The notes: generated from the sequence alone by a model not told the origin. DNA of 64,000 nucleotides from Shewanella carassii (GCF_002777975.1 NZ_NGVS01000029.1:91269-155268), one strand, 5' to 3'; positions 1-9,686 are shown, numbered from the stretch's first letter. A program made the numbers and translations.

Positions 1-323
1 TGAACATGCAAATTTCCTTGATCTTATTTATGGGTTTTCAGGCGTTTGATCTTCGAGTCTATCTCATTTCACCGCTTGGCGGCCAAGCAGAAAACTGTCA
101 CAAGATATGAGGCAGATTGCCCCCTGCGCACCCCTTAACCTCAAAAGCGTCTGAGGTAATTCCCACCCAAAAGGCGATAGGCAAAGGCGGATTTCTGGCT
201 TATTGTGGAGAAGCTGTTCAGTATAGTGGTCAAGTAAAACTGGCTTAAGCGGTGGGAGAGGAACAAAGTATCATGCTGGTTGTCTTGACCATCCAATGAA
301 ACACCTTTCTGGACAAAAGCTTC
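1..323. other. gene-free left edge, possible mobile-element remnant
   Basis: No convincing gene is visible. A short frame open at the window edge (about 3-110, + strand) stops after some 35 codons and could be the tail of a gene lying to the left. An 8-bp inverted repeat (TGGTCAAG at 227-234, CTTGACCA at 284-291) resembles the ends of degraded insertion sequences, but no transposase can be read. The stretch sits beside a defence gene pair, where such debris is common. Confidence 0.3.
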
Positions 324-533
324 TTAGCGAAAATGACTTAGTGGCATCCGTTCAGATAATAAAAAGTATCTTGAAACCTTAAACGCTTGTATGTGCGGTG
401 AAATTGGTTCATATGGTATTTCACATACGTTTAAGTGACTTTCTTCACCGAACGGAGACTCAGCCAGTTCAATTTCGCCATGTGATGTATATACATCAAA
501 AAGCTCGGTATACTCCTGAATCACAAAACTCAA
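324..533 (-). CDS. small hypothetical protein downstream of the helicase
   Basis: A 69-residue frame starting at a TTG, 17 bp after the stop of the UvrD-like helicase gene and in the same orientation. The protein is acidic in its first half (several E and D residues) and matches nothing I recognise. There is no ATG before the C-terminal end and no good ribosome binding site, so it may be a chance frame. If real, it would be a third gene of the defence operon. Confidence 0.2.
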   Translation of the reverse strand: MSFVIQEYTELFDVYTSHGEIELAESPFGEESHLNVCEIPYEPISPHIQAFKVSRYFLLSERMPLSHFR

Positions 534-550
534 ATCTTGTGTGATTTATT

Positions 551-2308
551 TCAAACCTTAAATGGCCAGCCTTTGATATTTTCATGCCCAAAGATTCTAC
601 CAAGGGTCGCTATTGATTTATCAGAGAGGCGCTGTGTAAAAAGAAGAGTCAGATTGTGTTTCGCCCTTGAACAGCTGACATAAAACAAGTTTCTATTTCG
701 TTCAAAAGTCGCGTCTTTTCCTCTTGGAACACCGTCTTCCATCCATTCAAGCATTTGATTCCAGTTGTAGTGATTCCAACCGCGGCCGCAAACTACTAGT
801 ACGTTATCAAACTGGGCGCCTTTTACTCCATGCTTGGTAGAAAAAGGGGTTTTATCATTTATGTACTCAGCCAAACTTGTGACTTCAGAGTAACGCACAG
901 CTCGAAGACGCCTAATGTTCTCGACAAAACTCAATTCATCTGGTTCCAATGAATCTTGGTCGCGCGCAGAGAGTGTTTGATAACGGACTTCGGAATCCAC
1001 GACTTTTGTCGGCACTCTTGGCATACTCGTAGTTATCAACAGATCTAAAACATCACCGATTGTAGCCGTGTTTCTAAGTTGCATTAACCTGGCTAGATTC
1101 TCATTCCAAGCGGTTTTGTCAGCTTGTGACGTTAAGTAGGAGCGGTTTTTCTTTTTAATCTGAAGCAAATCACCATACTTACGTCGCTGGTAAGCTAGCG
1201 CCGTCAACTCGACCGTATCAACAAAAAACTCAATGTATTTATCATTTTTTTTCAGATAGTCTTCTGGATACTTGAAGCAATCCGCCAAATTCTTAAATTT
1301 TTGTTCGGTAGCTATCAGGTTATTCGTCAAGAACAGTATTTTTGTTTTAGATAACGACATATCCCAACCATGCTCAACCATTAATGATTTAGTTTGCTGG
1401 ATAAATCGTCTAGTTTCTTCCTCTGGAAGGTCGTCTTTCCAATGGGTGCCAGTTTGTCGGTGACCTTGCCAATCATTTGAATGATAAACCTTTATGATTC
1501 CAACAGAGCTTGGGTCGGATTCGGCTTGCGGTAATTTTGGGCGCATACGATTCAAGCATTCAACGATATTTTTATCAGAACGGAAATTGGCTCTTTTGCC
1601 AATTTCGATGATTTTTCCTGCAGGACTGCTAATCAATCCGCAGGCTGTCGAGCCGTATATTTTTTGCCAGTGATCACCAAAAAGACCAACCACAACCCCC
1701 GATTCATTATCAATGAGGTTTTGGACGATACTCTCGGCAAGTGCGCTATCAGTGTCTTGATATTCATCAATAAAGATAATTGGGAATTTACTTTTCAGTA
1801 ATTTCTGGAATTTGGGAAACGCCAACATGCGAGCCATTAACGCGACAACGTCGTCATGATGGAGAGAAATTTCATGTTCTTTAATCGACGCAAAACCTAA
1901 ATCGTACTTAACCGTTTGATGACTAATCCCTGCAGATTCTGCAATTTTCTCTTGCCACTTTGCTCCCAGCGTAGGGATAAGTTGTCTCAACTGCTCCTGG
2001 TAGTTTTGCAAAATACTCCAACTGAAAGCATGAATCGTATCCGCAAAAATGACCGGATTGTTATCGGTTCTTGCCTTAATCTCGTCTTTGGCCACATTTG
2101 TATAAGTGATACATGCAACCTGTTTTCCAGATACGATAAACTCATTCGTACGTAAAGAAATCAGATATTTGAGCGACTCAATCAACGAATAGGTTTTTCC
2201 CGCTCCGGCACCGGCTTCCAATCTGAAACACTGCCCTTGATCAATACAACCTCTCAAGCTTTCAAGCGTCTCTGCTGACGCCTGTGCTGCGGGGCTCAGT
2301 ACAGTCAT
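551..2308 (-). CDS. UvrD-like superfamily 1 helicase, Gabija GajB-like
   Basis: A 585-residue SF1 helicase. Walker A (AGAGAGKT, about residues 32-39), DEXX-box (DEYQD, about 181-185), a motif III-like FGDHWQKIYG (about 210-219), motif V near 505 (KHGVKGAQFDNV) and motif VI near 545 (NLFYVSCSRAK) are all present, so it should be active. I chose the ATG at 2308, which overlaps the TGA of the upstream OLD-nuclease gene by four bases (ATGA); an open frame extends 26 codons further up to 2386, but that part lies inside the upstream gene and is basic and low in quality. A coupled OLD nuclease plus UvrD helicase is the arrangement of the Gabija anti-phage system, where GajB works with GajA. It is somewhat longer than the roughly 500-residue GajB known to me, so an uncharacterised relative is possible. 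Confidence 0.8.
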   Translation of the reverse strand: MTVLSPAAQASAETLESLRGCIDQGQCFRLEAGAGAGKTYSLIESLKYLISLRTNEFIVSGKQVACITYTNVAKDEIKARTDNNPVIFADTIHAFSWSILQNYQEQLRQLIPTLGAKWQEKIAESAGISHQTVKYDLGFASIKEHEISLHHDDVVALMARMLAFPKFQKLLKSKFPIIFIDEYQDTDSALAESIVQNLIDNESGVVVGLFGDHWQKIYGSTACGLISSPAGKIIEIGKRANFRSDKNIVECLNRMRPKLPQAESDPSSVGIIKVYHSNDWQGHRQTGTHWKDDLPEEETRRFIQQTKSLMVEHGWDMSLSKTKILFLTNNLIATEQKFKNLADCFKYPEDYLKKNDKYIEFFVDTVELTALAYQRRKYGDLLQIKKKNRSYLTSQADKTAWNENLARLMQLRNTATIGDVLDLLITTSMPRVPTKVVDSEVRYQTLSARDQDSLEPDELSFVENIRRLRAVRYSEVTSLAEYINDKTPFSTKHGVKGAQFDNVLVVCGRGWNHYNWNQMLEWMEDGVPRGKDATFERNRNLFYVSCSRAKHNLTLLFTQRLSDKSIATLGRIFGHENIKGWPFKV

Positions 2309-4311
2309 GATTGAACTCCTGCAGCAACTGCCGGAGCTTCGTCTAACCATGCGCACCCTTCTTGGATATACTTGGGGACGAGCCAATCCGTATTACTCAT
2401 ACAATATTTAATAGCAAAATCAGCTTTGCTACTTTTGCCGATATCTTTTGCCTTGTCAAAAGCAGCTTTTTCAAGATCGGGACCAGTTAAGTTATTTAGC
2501 TCGAATAACTGACTATTAACCAAGATAAATGCATCTTCAAAGCTACGGCCGCATAAACCACTAACATCTTCATCTACCTGAAATGCAAGTCGCCGACATC
2601 CAAAAATTTTAGAACCTGAATCTTTAGCTCTAACAGTCGCTAAGTCAGAATAACCATTCCCGCCAAACCATCTTGAAATGCCAACGTTACTCGACCTATC
2701 ACCTTGACTCACCATTACAGCGGCATGATGCTGTTTTGAATCAACTGCGTCTAGATCAGTAATAAAGAGGGTTTTAAGTTCAAGGAAATCTATGAATTTG
2801 TAGAAGTGGTGAGCATAAGCGCCACCAATTTCGACGACTGACAGGTATTTCTGCCTTAAGTTAGTGCCTAAAGCTGCGTCAATTTTTTTAATCATTTGAG
2901 GCAACAATATCCTTTCAGTCGCCCCTTCAACGAGGATCGCTCGGTCCGCGAAATACAGGTCGCATTTTGTGAGCGTCAGGTACTTATGCAAAAACTCTCT
3001 GTCGCCAGCTGCCTCGTCACTTTGGAAGGCAACGCCTAGATCCTTAACTTTGGTCTCGTTTCCATTTTTGGAAAGGAAGTAACGAACTTTGCTAAAATCA
3101 GCTTCGTTGGCAATATGCGAGGAATGAGTACTCACGATAAATTGTACAGGCCACACCTGCTGAGAATTTAGCTCGCGCTGGAACTGTTCGACGATTTGTT
3201 CCAGTTGTCGAATAAATACTTCCTGCATCTGCGGATGAAGATGTGCTTCGGGTTCTTCTATGAAAATCACATGCCCTTTCGGTGGCGTTTGATGGCTTTG
3301 AAACTCACGGAAATATTCATAAATTCGGAAGAGGATAAAAATTAGATTCCGCATTCCCAGCCCGTTATAGGTTTCAGGCAATGTGAAATGATCATCTCGT
3401 TGATAATAAACTCGGGTATGACTTTCCAGCAGTGATTTCACATTGAGTTCTGTTGCGGCGCTTAAATTTGGATCATGCAAGCCCGGATATCCAAAAATAT
3501 TCAAAGTCGGCAGTAATGCTTGAACTCTCTGTTGAAAATCAGTATCAACGATTTCCTGCAATCCTTCAACGACAGTATTGATTTCAGCTGATTGCGCCTT
3601 AAAAGCTTCAGGCGCTCCAACGCTACTCGCACTTTTGAAAATATTACCTAACGATTTACCAAGCACATCACGTTCATTGTGCGTTTCGTCATCTAAACCA
3701 CGTTGCGCATTTATCAGTCCCGACAGCAGCAATTTTTTAAATGACGCAAACTCAAGCCGAGCTTTGTTGTGCAGGTTTGTAGGCTCGACCGCGTAAACAG
3801 TAGCCTCGTAGTAATGCTCTATCCTAGCTCTAAGATCCAAGAAATATTGCTTTCTGTTGACGCTATCGAGCTCATTAAAAAAATCGCTGATCTTGCCATC
3901 TTTTAATTGATAAGAAATCAGGATAATTGTTTCAAATAATTGGTCGTCAAAATCGATAATAAAATCGCCCAGAACACCATATTCATCTGCATTTTCTTCA
4001 TAATTAATGAGTAACTCTAGCTCGATTGTTGGAAGCATCGGCCTCACAACGTCATCTTCAGCACCGCATTGCAGAGCATTCAGTGCATATTCGAAACCTG
4101 TCAGACAGGATTGATTGAAATCCTCATAACGCACCTTGGGACCGGCAGGATTCAGAAAACTGCGAAAAGCCTCCGCAAATGAAGTTTTCCCAGTATTGTT
4201 ACGTCCAACAATAAGAGTTGTTTTTTCATCAATCGAAAATGACACATCTTTGAGCAGACGATAGTTTTTAATTCGTACGTTTTTTATTTTCACTTTTAAT
4301 CCCTGACTCAA
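2305..4311 (-). CDS. OLD-family ATPase with TOPRIM nuclease domain, Gabija GajA-like
   Basis: A 668-residue protein with an SMC/ABC-type ATPase followed by a TOPRIM nuclease domain. Visible motifs: Walker A GRNNTGKT (36-43), signature-like region near 311-322, Walker B VIFIEEPE (348-354), H-loop STHSSH (394-399), TOPRIM glutamate in VEGATE (461-466) and the acidic ITDLDAVD motif (517-524). The metal-binding residues look intact. Its stop overlaps the start of the helicase gene. Class 2 OLD proteins are defined by an adjacent UvrD/PcrA/Rep-like helicase, and GajA is of this class; GajA senses and nicks DNA during phage infection. About 100 residues follow the TOPRIM core, making it longer than the usual GajA. 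Assignment to Gabija proper, rather than a related OLD-helicase pair, is inference. Confidence 0.85.
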   Translation of the reverse strand: MSQGLKVKIKNVRIKNYRLLKDVSFSIDEKTTLIVGRNNTGKTSFAEAFRSFLNPAGPKVRYEDFNQSCLTGFEYALNALQCGAEDDVVRPMLPTIELELLINYEENADEYGVLGDFIIDFDDQLFETIILISYQLKDGKISDFFNELDSVNRKQYFLDLRARIEHYYEATVYAVEPTNLHNKARLEFASFKKLLLSGLINAQRGLDDETHNERDVLGKSLGNIFKSASSVGAPEAFKAQSAEINTVVEGLQEIVDTDFQQRVQALLPTLNIFGYPGLHDPNLSAATELNVKSLLESHTRVYYQRDDHFTLPETYNGLGMRNLIFILFRIYEYFREFQSHQTPPKGHVIFIEEPEAHLHPQMQEVFIRQLEQIVEQFQRELNSQQVWPVQFIVSTHSSHIANEADFSKVRYFLSKNGNETKVKDLGVAFQSDEAAGDREFLHKYLTLTKCDLYFADRAILVEGATERILLPQMIKKIDAALGTNLRQKYLSVVEIGGAYAHHFYKFIDFLELKTLFITDLDAVDSKQHHAAVMVSQGDRSSNVGISRWFGGNGYSDLATVRAKDSGSKIFGCRRLAFQVDEDVSGLCGRSFEDAFILVNSQLFELNNLTGPDLEKAAFDKAKDIGKSSKADFAIKYCMSNTDWLVPKYIQEGCAWLDEAPAVAAGVQS

Positions 4312-4443
4312 ATTTTATCCGATATTAACAAGCTACTTTGTAGCATTACTAAAATTGGGTCAAATCGTTGCGTTTCAGAGTGAGCCTAAAGTCACGCTAC
4401 TAAATCACTTTTGGGCATAAACGTTTTAGTATCGATGAGCCAA

Positions 4444-4470
4444 TAAAGGCCAGAGAACGATGCTCTGGCC
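4444..4470 (-). terminator. terminator after gor
   Basis: An 8-bp perfect stem (GGCCAGAG / CTCTGGCC, 4448-4455 and 4463-4470, 7-nt loop) followed on the minus strand by TTTATT. It lies about 45 bp past the stop of gor. On the plus strand the same stem is followed by TCTCAGTTTTT, so it may act in both directions. Confidence 0.6.
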
Positions 4471-4516
4471 TCTCAGTTTTTCTACAGTACGAACGTGTGT
4501 AGGTAGGCTTTCTACA

Positions 4517-5875
4517 TTAACTCCTCATAGTAACAAACTCTTCTGCGCCCGTTGGATGGATAGCGACCACGGCATCAAAGTCAGCCTTGGTGGCGCCCAT
4601 CTTGATGGCAACGCCAAAGCCCTGAAGGATTTCATCCATGCCAAAGCCGATACCATGGATCCCGACGACTTTTTCATCGGCGCCGGCACAAACCAGCTTC
4701 ATCTTACAAGCCTGACGGTGCGCAGTAACCGCAGTGTACATGGAGGTAAAGGATGAAGTGTAGACCTTAACCTGATCCTCACCGAAGCGCTCTTTGGCCT
4801 CAGGCTCTGTCAGCCCCATGGTGCCAATTGGCGGGTGGCTGAAGACCACAGTCGGGATGCAGTCATAGTCCATCTTGGCATCCGGCATGGCGCCAAAGAG
4901 ACGCTCTGACAGCAAGCGACCCGCCTTTACGGCAACCGGTGTCAGCTCCACTCCGCCCGCCATGATGTCACCGACACAGTAAACCCCTTTGGCGCTGGTG
5001 TTTTGCTGGGCATCAGTTATCACATATCCCTTGGGATCCAACTGCACATCGGTATTTTCAAGGCCGATATTGCCTGTGGCCGGTGCCCGACCTATGGCCC
5101 AGATCAGGCAGTCCACTGTGTACTCTTCAGCGTTTTCCAGCACCAGAGTCAGGCTGCCATCGGCATTTTTACGCACTTCCTTGGGAATACTCTGGGTATG
5201 CAGCGAAGGCCCTTCGCTGGCCATGGACTCCATCAGTGTTTCATAGAGCATGGGGTCGAAGTTACGCAGCGGCGCATGTTTGCGTACAAACAGATGGGTT
5301 TCACTGCCCAAGGCATGCAATACACCGGCAATTTCCACCGCGATATAACCGGCACCCACGACAGCTACCCGCTTGGGCTGTTCACGCAGGGCAAAGAAAC
5401 CGTCCGAGTCTATGCCATGTTCTGCCCCGGGAATGTCGGGAATGCTGGGCTCGCCACCGGTCGCGATCAGAATATGCTCGGCACTGTAGTGTTCGCCGTC
5501 GACCTCAATGGTGTGGTTATCAACAAAGCGGCCATAGCCGTTAACCACAGTGACCTTGTTGTTGGCCAGACCGCGTTCATAGGAGCCATGGATCCGTTCG
5601 ATATAGGCTTCACGACTGGCCACCAGGGTGTTCCAGTCAAACTGGTTGACGCTGACATCAAAACCATAATCTTTGGCATAGAGATGCATGGCTTCGGCCA
5701 CTTGGGCACCATACCACATGACCTTCTTGGGCACACAGCCGACGTTGACGCAGGTACCACCCAGGTGTTTGGCTTCAATCAGCAACACCTTGGCGCCACG
5801 CATGGCGGCTCTGTTGGCTGACGCAATACCACCGCTGCCCGCACCCAGGCAGATATAGTCAAAATGTTGTGCCAT
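4517..5875 (-). CDS. gor: glutathione reductase
   Basis: Reduces glutathione disulfide with NADPH, a cytoplasmic FAD enzyme of thiol homeostasis. At 452 residues it matches the family length. The FAD motif GAGSGG (11-16), the redox-active pair in CVNVGC (C42, C47), the NADP-binding GAGYIAVE segment (about 172-179) and the C-terminal HPTGAEE motif with the catalytic base (H about 440) are all visible. It stands alone, with a terminator-like hairpin after it, and is the first clearly chromosomal housekeeping gene next to the defence pair. Mercuric reductase or dihydrolipoamide dehydrogenase are excluded by the C-terminal motif and lack of extra domains. Confidence 0.96.
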   Translation of the reverse strand: MAQHFDYICLGAGSGGIASANRAAMRGAKVLLIEAKHLGGTCVNVGCVPKKVMWYGAQVAEAMHLYAKDYGFDVSVNQFDWNTLVASREAYIERIHGSYERGLANNKVTVVNGYGRFVDNHTIEVDGEHYSAEHILIATGGEPSIPDIPGAEHGIDSDGFFALREQPKRVAVVGAGYIAVEIAGVLHALGSETHLFVRKHAPLRNFDPMLYETLMESMASEGPSLHTQSIPKEVRKNADGSLTLVLENAEEYTVDCLIWAIGRAPATGNIGLENTDVQLDPKGYVITDAQQNTSAKGVYCVGDIMAGGVELTPVAVKAGRLLSERLFGAMPDAKMDYDCIPTVVFSHPPIGTMGLTEPEAKERFGEDQVKVYTSSFTSMYTAVTAHRQACKMKLVCAGADEKVVGIHGIGFGMDEILQGFGVAIKMGATKADFDAVVAIHPTGAEEFVTMRS

Positions 5876-6003
5876 GTTTATCTCCGTCGATTGATACAGA
5901 TTCTTTCGCCCAGCAGGGCGACCTCCCGCGTGGCGGGATATTTTTAAGCCATTGTAGGGGGATTCAGATCAAGTGACCAGACCAGAGTCTGCCGGTAAAA
6001 ATT

Positions 6004-6540
6004 TCAGTGATACAAGGTGCAGCGCGAATAATCCTGAGTATCTGGTCCTGAACCTGAGCACTTGAGGCAACGAAACTGCTGTTGATGCTCGCCGAGTTCA
6101 GCCTGCAAAAATCTGGCAGTGTGGGAATCTTTCTGCCTGAGGCGCCGCTCCAGCTCTGTCATTCGCTTATCCAACCAGCGACAACTGGGATCATCGGCGA
6201 CTTGGCGGCGAGGCTTGGATGGCTTCTTTTTTCGGGATTTCGTTGGTTTACTGTCGCGCGAGGCCTTGGGCAAGGGCGCAGACTCATATTCAAGTGCGGC
6301 TTCAAACTGCTGTGGAATGGCAATAGGATTGCCCTCGCTGTCGAGCACTAACCCCAGAGGGAGCGAACCAGACTCTTTGTCCGGGTTGCTGAGTTGCTTA
6401 TCTATTGAGGGCTCTGAACTCGACACTAGCTTCAGGTCTGGATTCAGGTCTGAGCTTGATTCGGCCTGGGATTCAGCCAATGGGGCGACTCCCAACCAAA
6501 GGAGCAGGCAGCAAAGCCCGCCAATTCTGTAGGTTAACAT
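6004..6540 (-). CDS. hypothetical secreted or periplasmic protein
   Basis: A 178-residue protein with an N-terminal hydrophobic signal (about residues 5-22, ending near APLAESQA), then a low-complexity serine/aspartate-rich linker, a lysine/arginine-rich segment (about 98-115) and a C-terminal part with an amphipathic helix (LDKRMTELERRLRQK) and four cysteines, one pair as CLKC. It is not a family I can name. The cysteines and charged helix suggest a small periplasmic domain stabilised by a disulfide. It sits between gor and an outer membrane protein gene, all on the minus strand, without obvious coupling. Confidence 0.65.
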   Translation of the reverse strand: MLTYRIGGLCCLLLWLGVAPLAESQAESSSDLNPDLKLVSSSEPSIDKQLSNPDKESGSLPLGLVLDSEGNPIAIPQQFEAALEYESAPLPKASRDSKPTKSRKKKPSKPRRQVADDPSCRWLDKRMTELERRLRQKDSHTARFLQAELGEHQQQFRCLKCSGSGPDTQDYSRCTLYH

Positions 6541-6620
6541 TCCCTGTACTCCCGCATCGATCCTTCGACGCTGTTTGTCTTCACATCAGAGTCTAGAAGC
6601 TGCGGTGAATGTTAGCCAGT

Positions 6621-7328
6621 TTAAAACTGCCACTGCAGATGCAAGCCGGCATAAGACTGATCCAGGTCACCATGCCAATCCTCCTCTTGCGCCTGCTGCT
6701 TGATATCATCCTCCGCTATGCTGTGACTCAAATGCAAGGAAGCCACCAAAGAAGAGGTTAATGAGTAGCATGCCTCTACACCAAACTGCAGATGATTGGG
6801 GCCATCATGGGTCTGGCTGGCATAGCCAAAGTCGAATCCCTGGGTCACATAGGGGGTCAGAGTCAGTTGCTCGTTCACTTGCCAATGGCTGTGCAGACTC
6901 AACTCAACAAAATAACCAGAGGCTTCTGTGGCATAGGTATAGTTAATCGATGGTGTCAGCCAACTCAGCCCCTGATAGGCGAGATAGGCATACACTTCAT
7001 TGTCATGGGCACGCTCATCACCGTAAAATTCCAGCCTTTGAATACCAATATTGGCTTCCAAAGACTCAAATAAGTTGAAGCCATACTCAAGGCCGACATC
7101 GAGTTCAGCATAGTTAACACTGTCGGCGCGGCCGAACAAGGCAAAGGCACTCAATCCACCACGGCTATGGTAAAGACCACTCCAGGCAATCCCACCCGAT
7201 GACAGGTTGTCACGCCCTTGAGTAACATAGTGATTGTCCCAACCCAGTGTGAGTTGAGTTGCGGTGGCCTCATCGGCCAATGTTGGATTGCAGCACAGGA
7301 GTGCCAGCAATGAGAGGGGATAACGCAT
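6621..7328 (-). CDS. predicted outer membrane beta-barrel protein
   Basis: A 235-residue protein with a signal peptide (MRYPLSLLALLCC..LADE), followed by alternating amphipathic strands rich in Tyr, Trp and Gly and ending in a C-terminal aromatic residue (WQF), the usual signature of a small outer membrane barrel. I chose the ATG at 7328 over the TTG at 7340 because the signal peptide begins there. It resembles the general class of short barrel proteins seen in marine gammaproteobacteria; its substrate is unknown. A striking inverted repeat sits 50-100 bp upstream and may be its operator. Confidence 0.7.
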   Translation of the reverse strand: MRYPLSLLALLCCNPTLADEATATQLTLGWDNHYVTQGRDNLSSGGIAWSGLYHSRGGLSAFALFGRADSVNYAELDVGLEYGFNLFESLEANIGIQRLEFYGDERAHDNEVYAYLAYQGLSWLTPSINYTYATEASGYFVELSLHSHWQVNEQLTLTPYVTQGFDFGYASQTHDGPNHLQFGVEACYSLTSSLVASLHLSHSIAEDDIKQQAQEEDWHGDLDQSYAGLHLQWQF

Positions 7329-7379
7329 AAAACTTGCCAAACTTACAAAGTAAAGCCCATTTTAAACAACCTCCCCTAG

Positions 7380-7426
7380 AGATAAACGATAACGAATCGT
7401 GTTTTAGATCCAGTTATCATTTATCT
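7380..7426. promoter_or_regulatory. 14-bp inverted repeat upstream of the barrel gene
   Basis: AGATAAACGATAAC (7380-7393) and GTTATCATTTATCT (7413-7426) are reverse complements at 13 of 14 positions, 19 nt apart. The arms contain GATAA/ATGATAA elements reminiscent of Fur half-sites, but they do not form a standard 19-bp Fur box. The repeat lies between the divergent starts of the barrel gene and prlC. It could be an operator, or a hairpin since the right arm runs into a T tract on the plus strand. Confidence 0.4.
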
Positions 7427-7525
7427 CTTTTTTGTGCATTGATAGTGAGCATTCAGTTTACTGTCGGCCATAGCTCAATTTCACAACGGCATGACTCATG
7501 CGATGGCACCAATCGCTTTGATCAC

Positions 7526-7554
7526 CTTGATAAATCAAAGCGGAACCCTTATCT
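7526..7554 (+). promoter_or_regulatory. possible sigma-32 promoter of prlC
   Basis: CTTGATA (7526-7532), a 13-bp spacer and CCCTTATCT (7546-7554) approximate the heat-shock promoter consensus (CTTGAAA, CCCCATnT). prlC is a heat-shock gene in Escherichia coli, which makes this reading reasonable, but it rests on pattern alone. Confidence 0.35.
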
Positions 7555-7646
7555 ATTAGCCACGCCCCTGAATATTCGCCGCCATGGCGGCAAGACCAGG
7601 CACCCAATGCAGGCCCTATGGCCCACGCCCAAAGAGAGGACAGACA

Positions 7647-9686
7647 ATGACCAATCCGCTGCTGACAGCACAGGAGCTGCCACCCTTTTCCAGTATCAAG
7701 GCCGAGCACATTCAACCGGCGGTCGAACAGGCCATAGCCAAGTGCCGCGATAAAATAGAAGCCGTGCTGGCCGCAGGAGGCCCCTTCACTTGGGAGAACC
7801 TGGTGGCCCCCCTGGAGCAGGTGGACGATGAGCTGAGTCAGATCTGGTCGCCGATTTCCCATATGAATTCAGTACTCAGCAATGAAGAATGGCGCGCTGC
7901 CCACGATGCCTGTCTGCCATTGTTGTCTGAGTACAGCACCTTTGTCGGCCAACATCAGGGCCTGTATCAGGCCTATAAAGAGCTCAAGGCCTCGGCGGAA
8001 TTTGCCCAGCTCAGCCAGGCACAACAGACTGTGATAGAACATAGCCTGAGAGACTTCGAACTGTCGGGAATAGGCCTCAATGATGAACAAAAAGCCCGCT
8101 ATGGAGAGATTGTAAAGCGCCTGTCCGAACTCAGCAGCACCTATTCCAACCAACTGCTGGATGCCACACATGCGTGGAGCAAGCTGGTTACCGATGAAGC
8201 CGAATTGGCCGGTCTGCCAGAGTCAGCCATTGCCGCCGCCAAGGCGATGGCCGAGGCCAAAGAGCAGCAAGGTTGGCTATTCACCCTGGATTTTCCATCC
8301 TATCTGCCGGTCATGACCTATAGCGACAACCGCAGTCTGCGTGAAGAGTGTTACCGCGCCTTTGTTACCCGCGCTTCGGATCAAGGCCCCAATGCCGGTG
8401 AGTTCGACAACGGCCCGCTGATGGACGAGATCCTGAGCCTGCGCCATGAGTTGGCACAGTTACTGGGCTTTGATACCTATGCCGATAAGTCCCTGGCCAC
8501 CAAGATGGCGCAATCGCCCGAGCAGGTTATCGCCTTCCTCAATGAGCTGGCGCTGCGCTCCAAGTCTCAGGCCAAAGCCGAGTTGGCCGAACTCAAGGAG
8601 TTTGCCAAGGAGCATTATGGTGTAACCGAGTTGGCGGCCTGGGATCTGGGTTACTACGGCGAAAAACTCAAGCAGCACAAGTATGAGATATCTCAGGAAG
8701 AGCTACGTCCCTTCTTCCCCGAAGACAAGGTGCTCAGCGGCCTGTTCTACACCATCAAGCGCTTGTTCGGCATGGATGTCAAAGAGCAGCAGGATTTCGA
8801 CAAGTGGCATAAAGATGTGCGCTTTTTCCACATCTTGGATGCCGAGGGCGAACACAGAGGCAGCTTCTATCTGGACCTCTATGCCCGTGAAGGCAAGCGG
8901 GGCGGCGCCTGGATGAATGATTGCCGAACCCGGAGGATGACGGCCACAGGCCTGCAAAAGCCGGTAGCCTACCTCACCTGTAACTTCAATCGCCCTGTGG
9001 GTGACAAGCCGGCGCTGTTTACCCATGACGAAGTCACTACCCTGTTCCACGAATTTGGTCATGGTATTCACCATATGCTGACCCGCATCGATGTCGGCGG
9101 GGTTTCCGGCATCAACGGCGTACCTTGGGATGCCGTGGAGCTGCCAAGCCAGTTTATGGAGAACTGGTGCTGGGCCGAAGAGGCGCTGGCGGAGATCTCC
9201 GGCCATTATCAGACCGGGGAGCCGCTGCCCAAGGCGATGCTGGACAAGATGCTGGCCGCCAAGAACTTCCAGTCCGGCATGATGATGCTGCGGCAACTGG
9301 AGTTCTCCCTGTTCGACTTCCGCCTGCATCAGGAGTTTGATCCGGCCAAGGGCGCCCATATTCAGCAGATGTTGGATGAGGTTCGACGCCAGGTGGCCGT
9401 GGTCACACCGCCTGAGTTCAACCGCTTCCAGAACGGTTTCGCCCATATCTTTGCCGGAGGTTATGCCGCCGGCTACTACAGCTACAAGTGGGCCGAGGTG
9501 TTGTCTGCCGATGCCTTCTCCCGTTTCGAGGAGGAAGGTATTTTCAACGAGAGCACAGGACGCGACTTCCTGCACAACATACTTGAGATGGGCGGCAGTG
9601 AAGAGCCGATGGTGCTATTTACCCGCTTCCGTGGCCGCGAGCCCAGCATAGACGCACTGCTGCGTCACTCAGGGATCCAAGCCTGA
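7647..9686 (+). CDS. prlC: oligopeptidase A (M3 metallopeptidase)
   Basis: Cytoplasmic zinc oligopeptidase that degrades short peptides, including cleaved signal peptides. The protein has 679 residues, as in E. coli PrlC. The zinc motif HEFGH is at residues 468-472 and is followed by the family GIHHML segment; the substrate-contacting GYAAGYYSYKWAE stretch is near 612-625. I chose the ATG at 7647, preceded by AGAGAGGA, although the frame is open back to 7584. A strong terminator follows. Confidence 0.95.
   Translation: MTNPLLTAQELPPFSSIKAEHIQPAVEQAIAKCRDKIEAVLAAGGPFTWENLVAPLEQVDDELSQIWSPISHMNSVLSNEEWRAAHDACLPLLSEYSTFVGQHQGLYQAYKELKASAEFAQLSQAQQTVIEHSLRDFELSGIGLNDEQKARYGEIVKRLSELSSTYSNQLLDATHAWSKLVTDEAELAGLPESAIAAAKAMAEAKEQQGWLFTLDFPSYLPVMTYSDNRSLREECYRAFVTRASDQGPNAGEFDNGPLMDEILSLRHELAQLLGFDTYADKSLATKMAQSPEQVIAFLNELALRSKSQAKAELAELKEFAKEHYGVTELAAWDLGYYGEKLKQHKYEISQEELRPFFPEDKVLSGLFYTIKRLFGMDVKEQQDFDKWHKDVRFFHILDAEGEHRGSFYLDLYAREGKRGGAWMNDCRTRRMTATGLQKPVAYLTCNFNRPVGDKPALFTHDEVTTLFHEFGHGIHHMLTRIDVGGVSGINGVPWDAVELPSQFMENWCWAEEALAEISGHYQTGEPLPKAMLDKMLAAKNFQSGMMMLRQLEFSLFDFRLHQEFDPAKGAHIQQMLDEVRRQVAVVTPPEFNRFQNGFAHIFAGGYAAGYYSYKWAEVLSADAFSRFEEEGIFNESTGRDFLHNILEMGGSEEPMVLFTRFRGREPSIDALLRHSGIQA

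Noticed and set aside
5003..5821. 272-residue frame opposite gor
   Set aside because: Antisense shadow of a well-conserved gene; no family features.
8703..9575. 290-residue frame opposite prlC
   Set aside because: Antisense shadow; prlC reads with its zinc motif.
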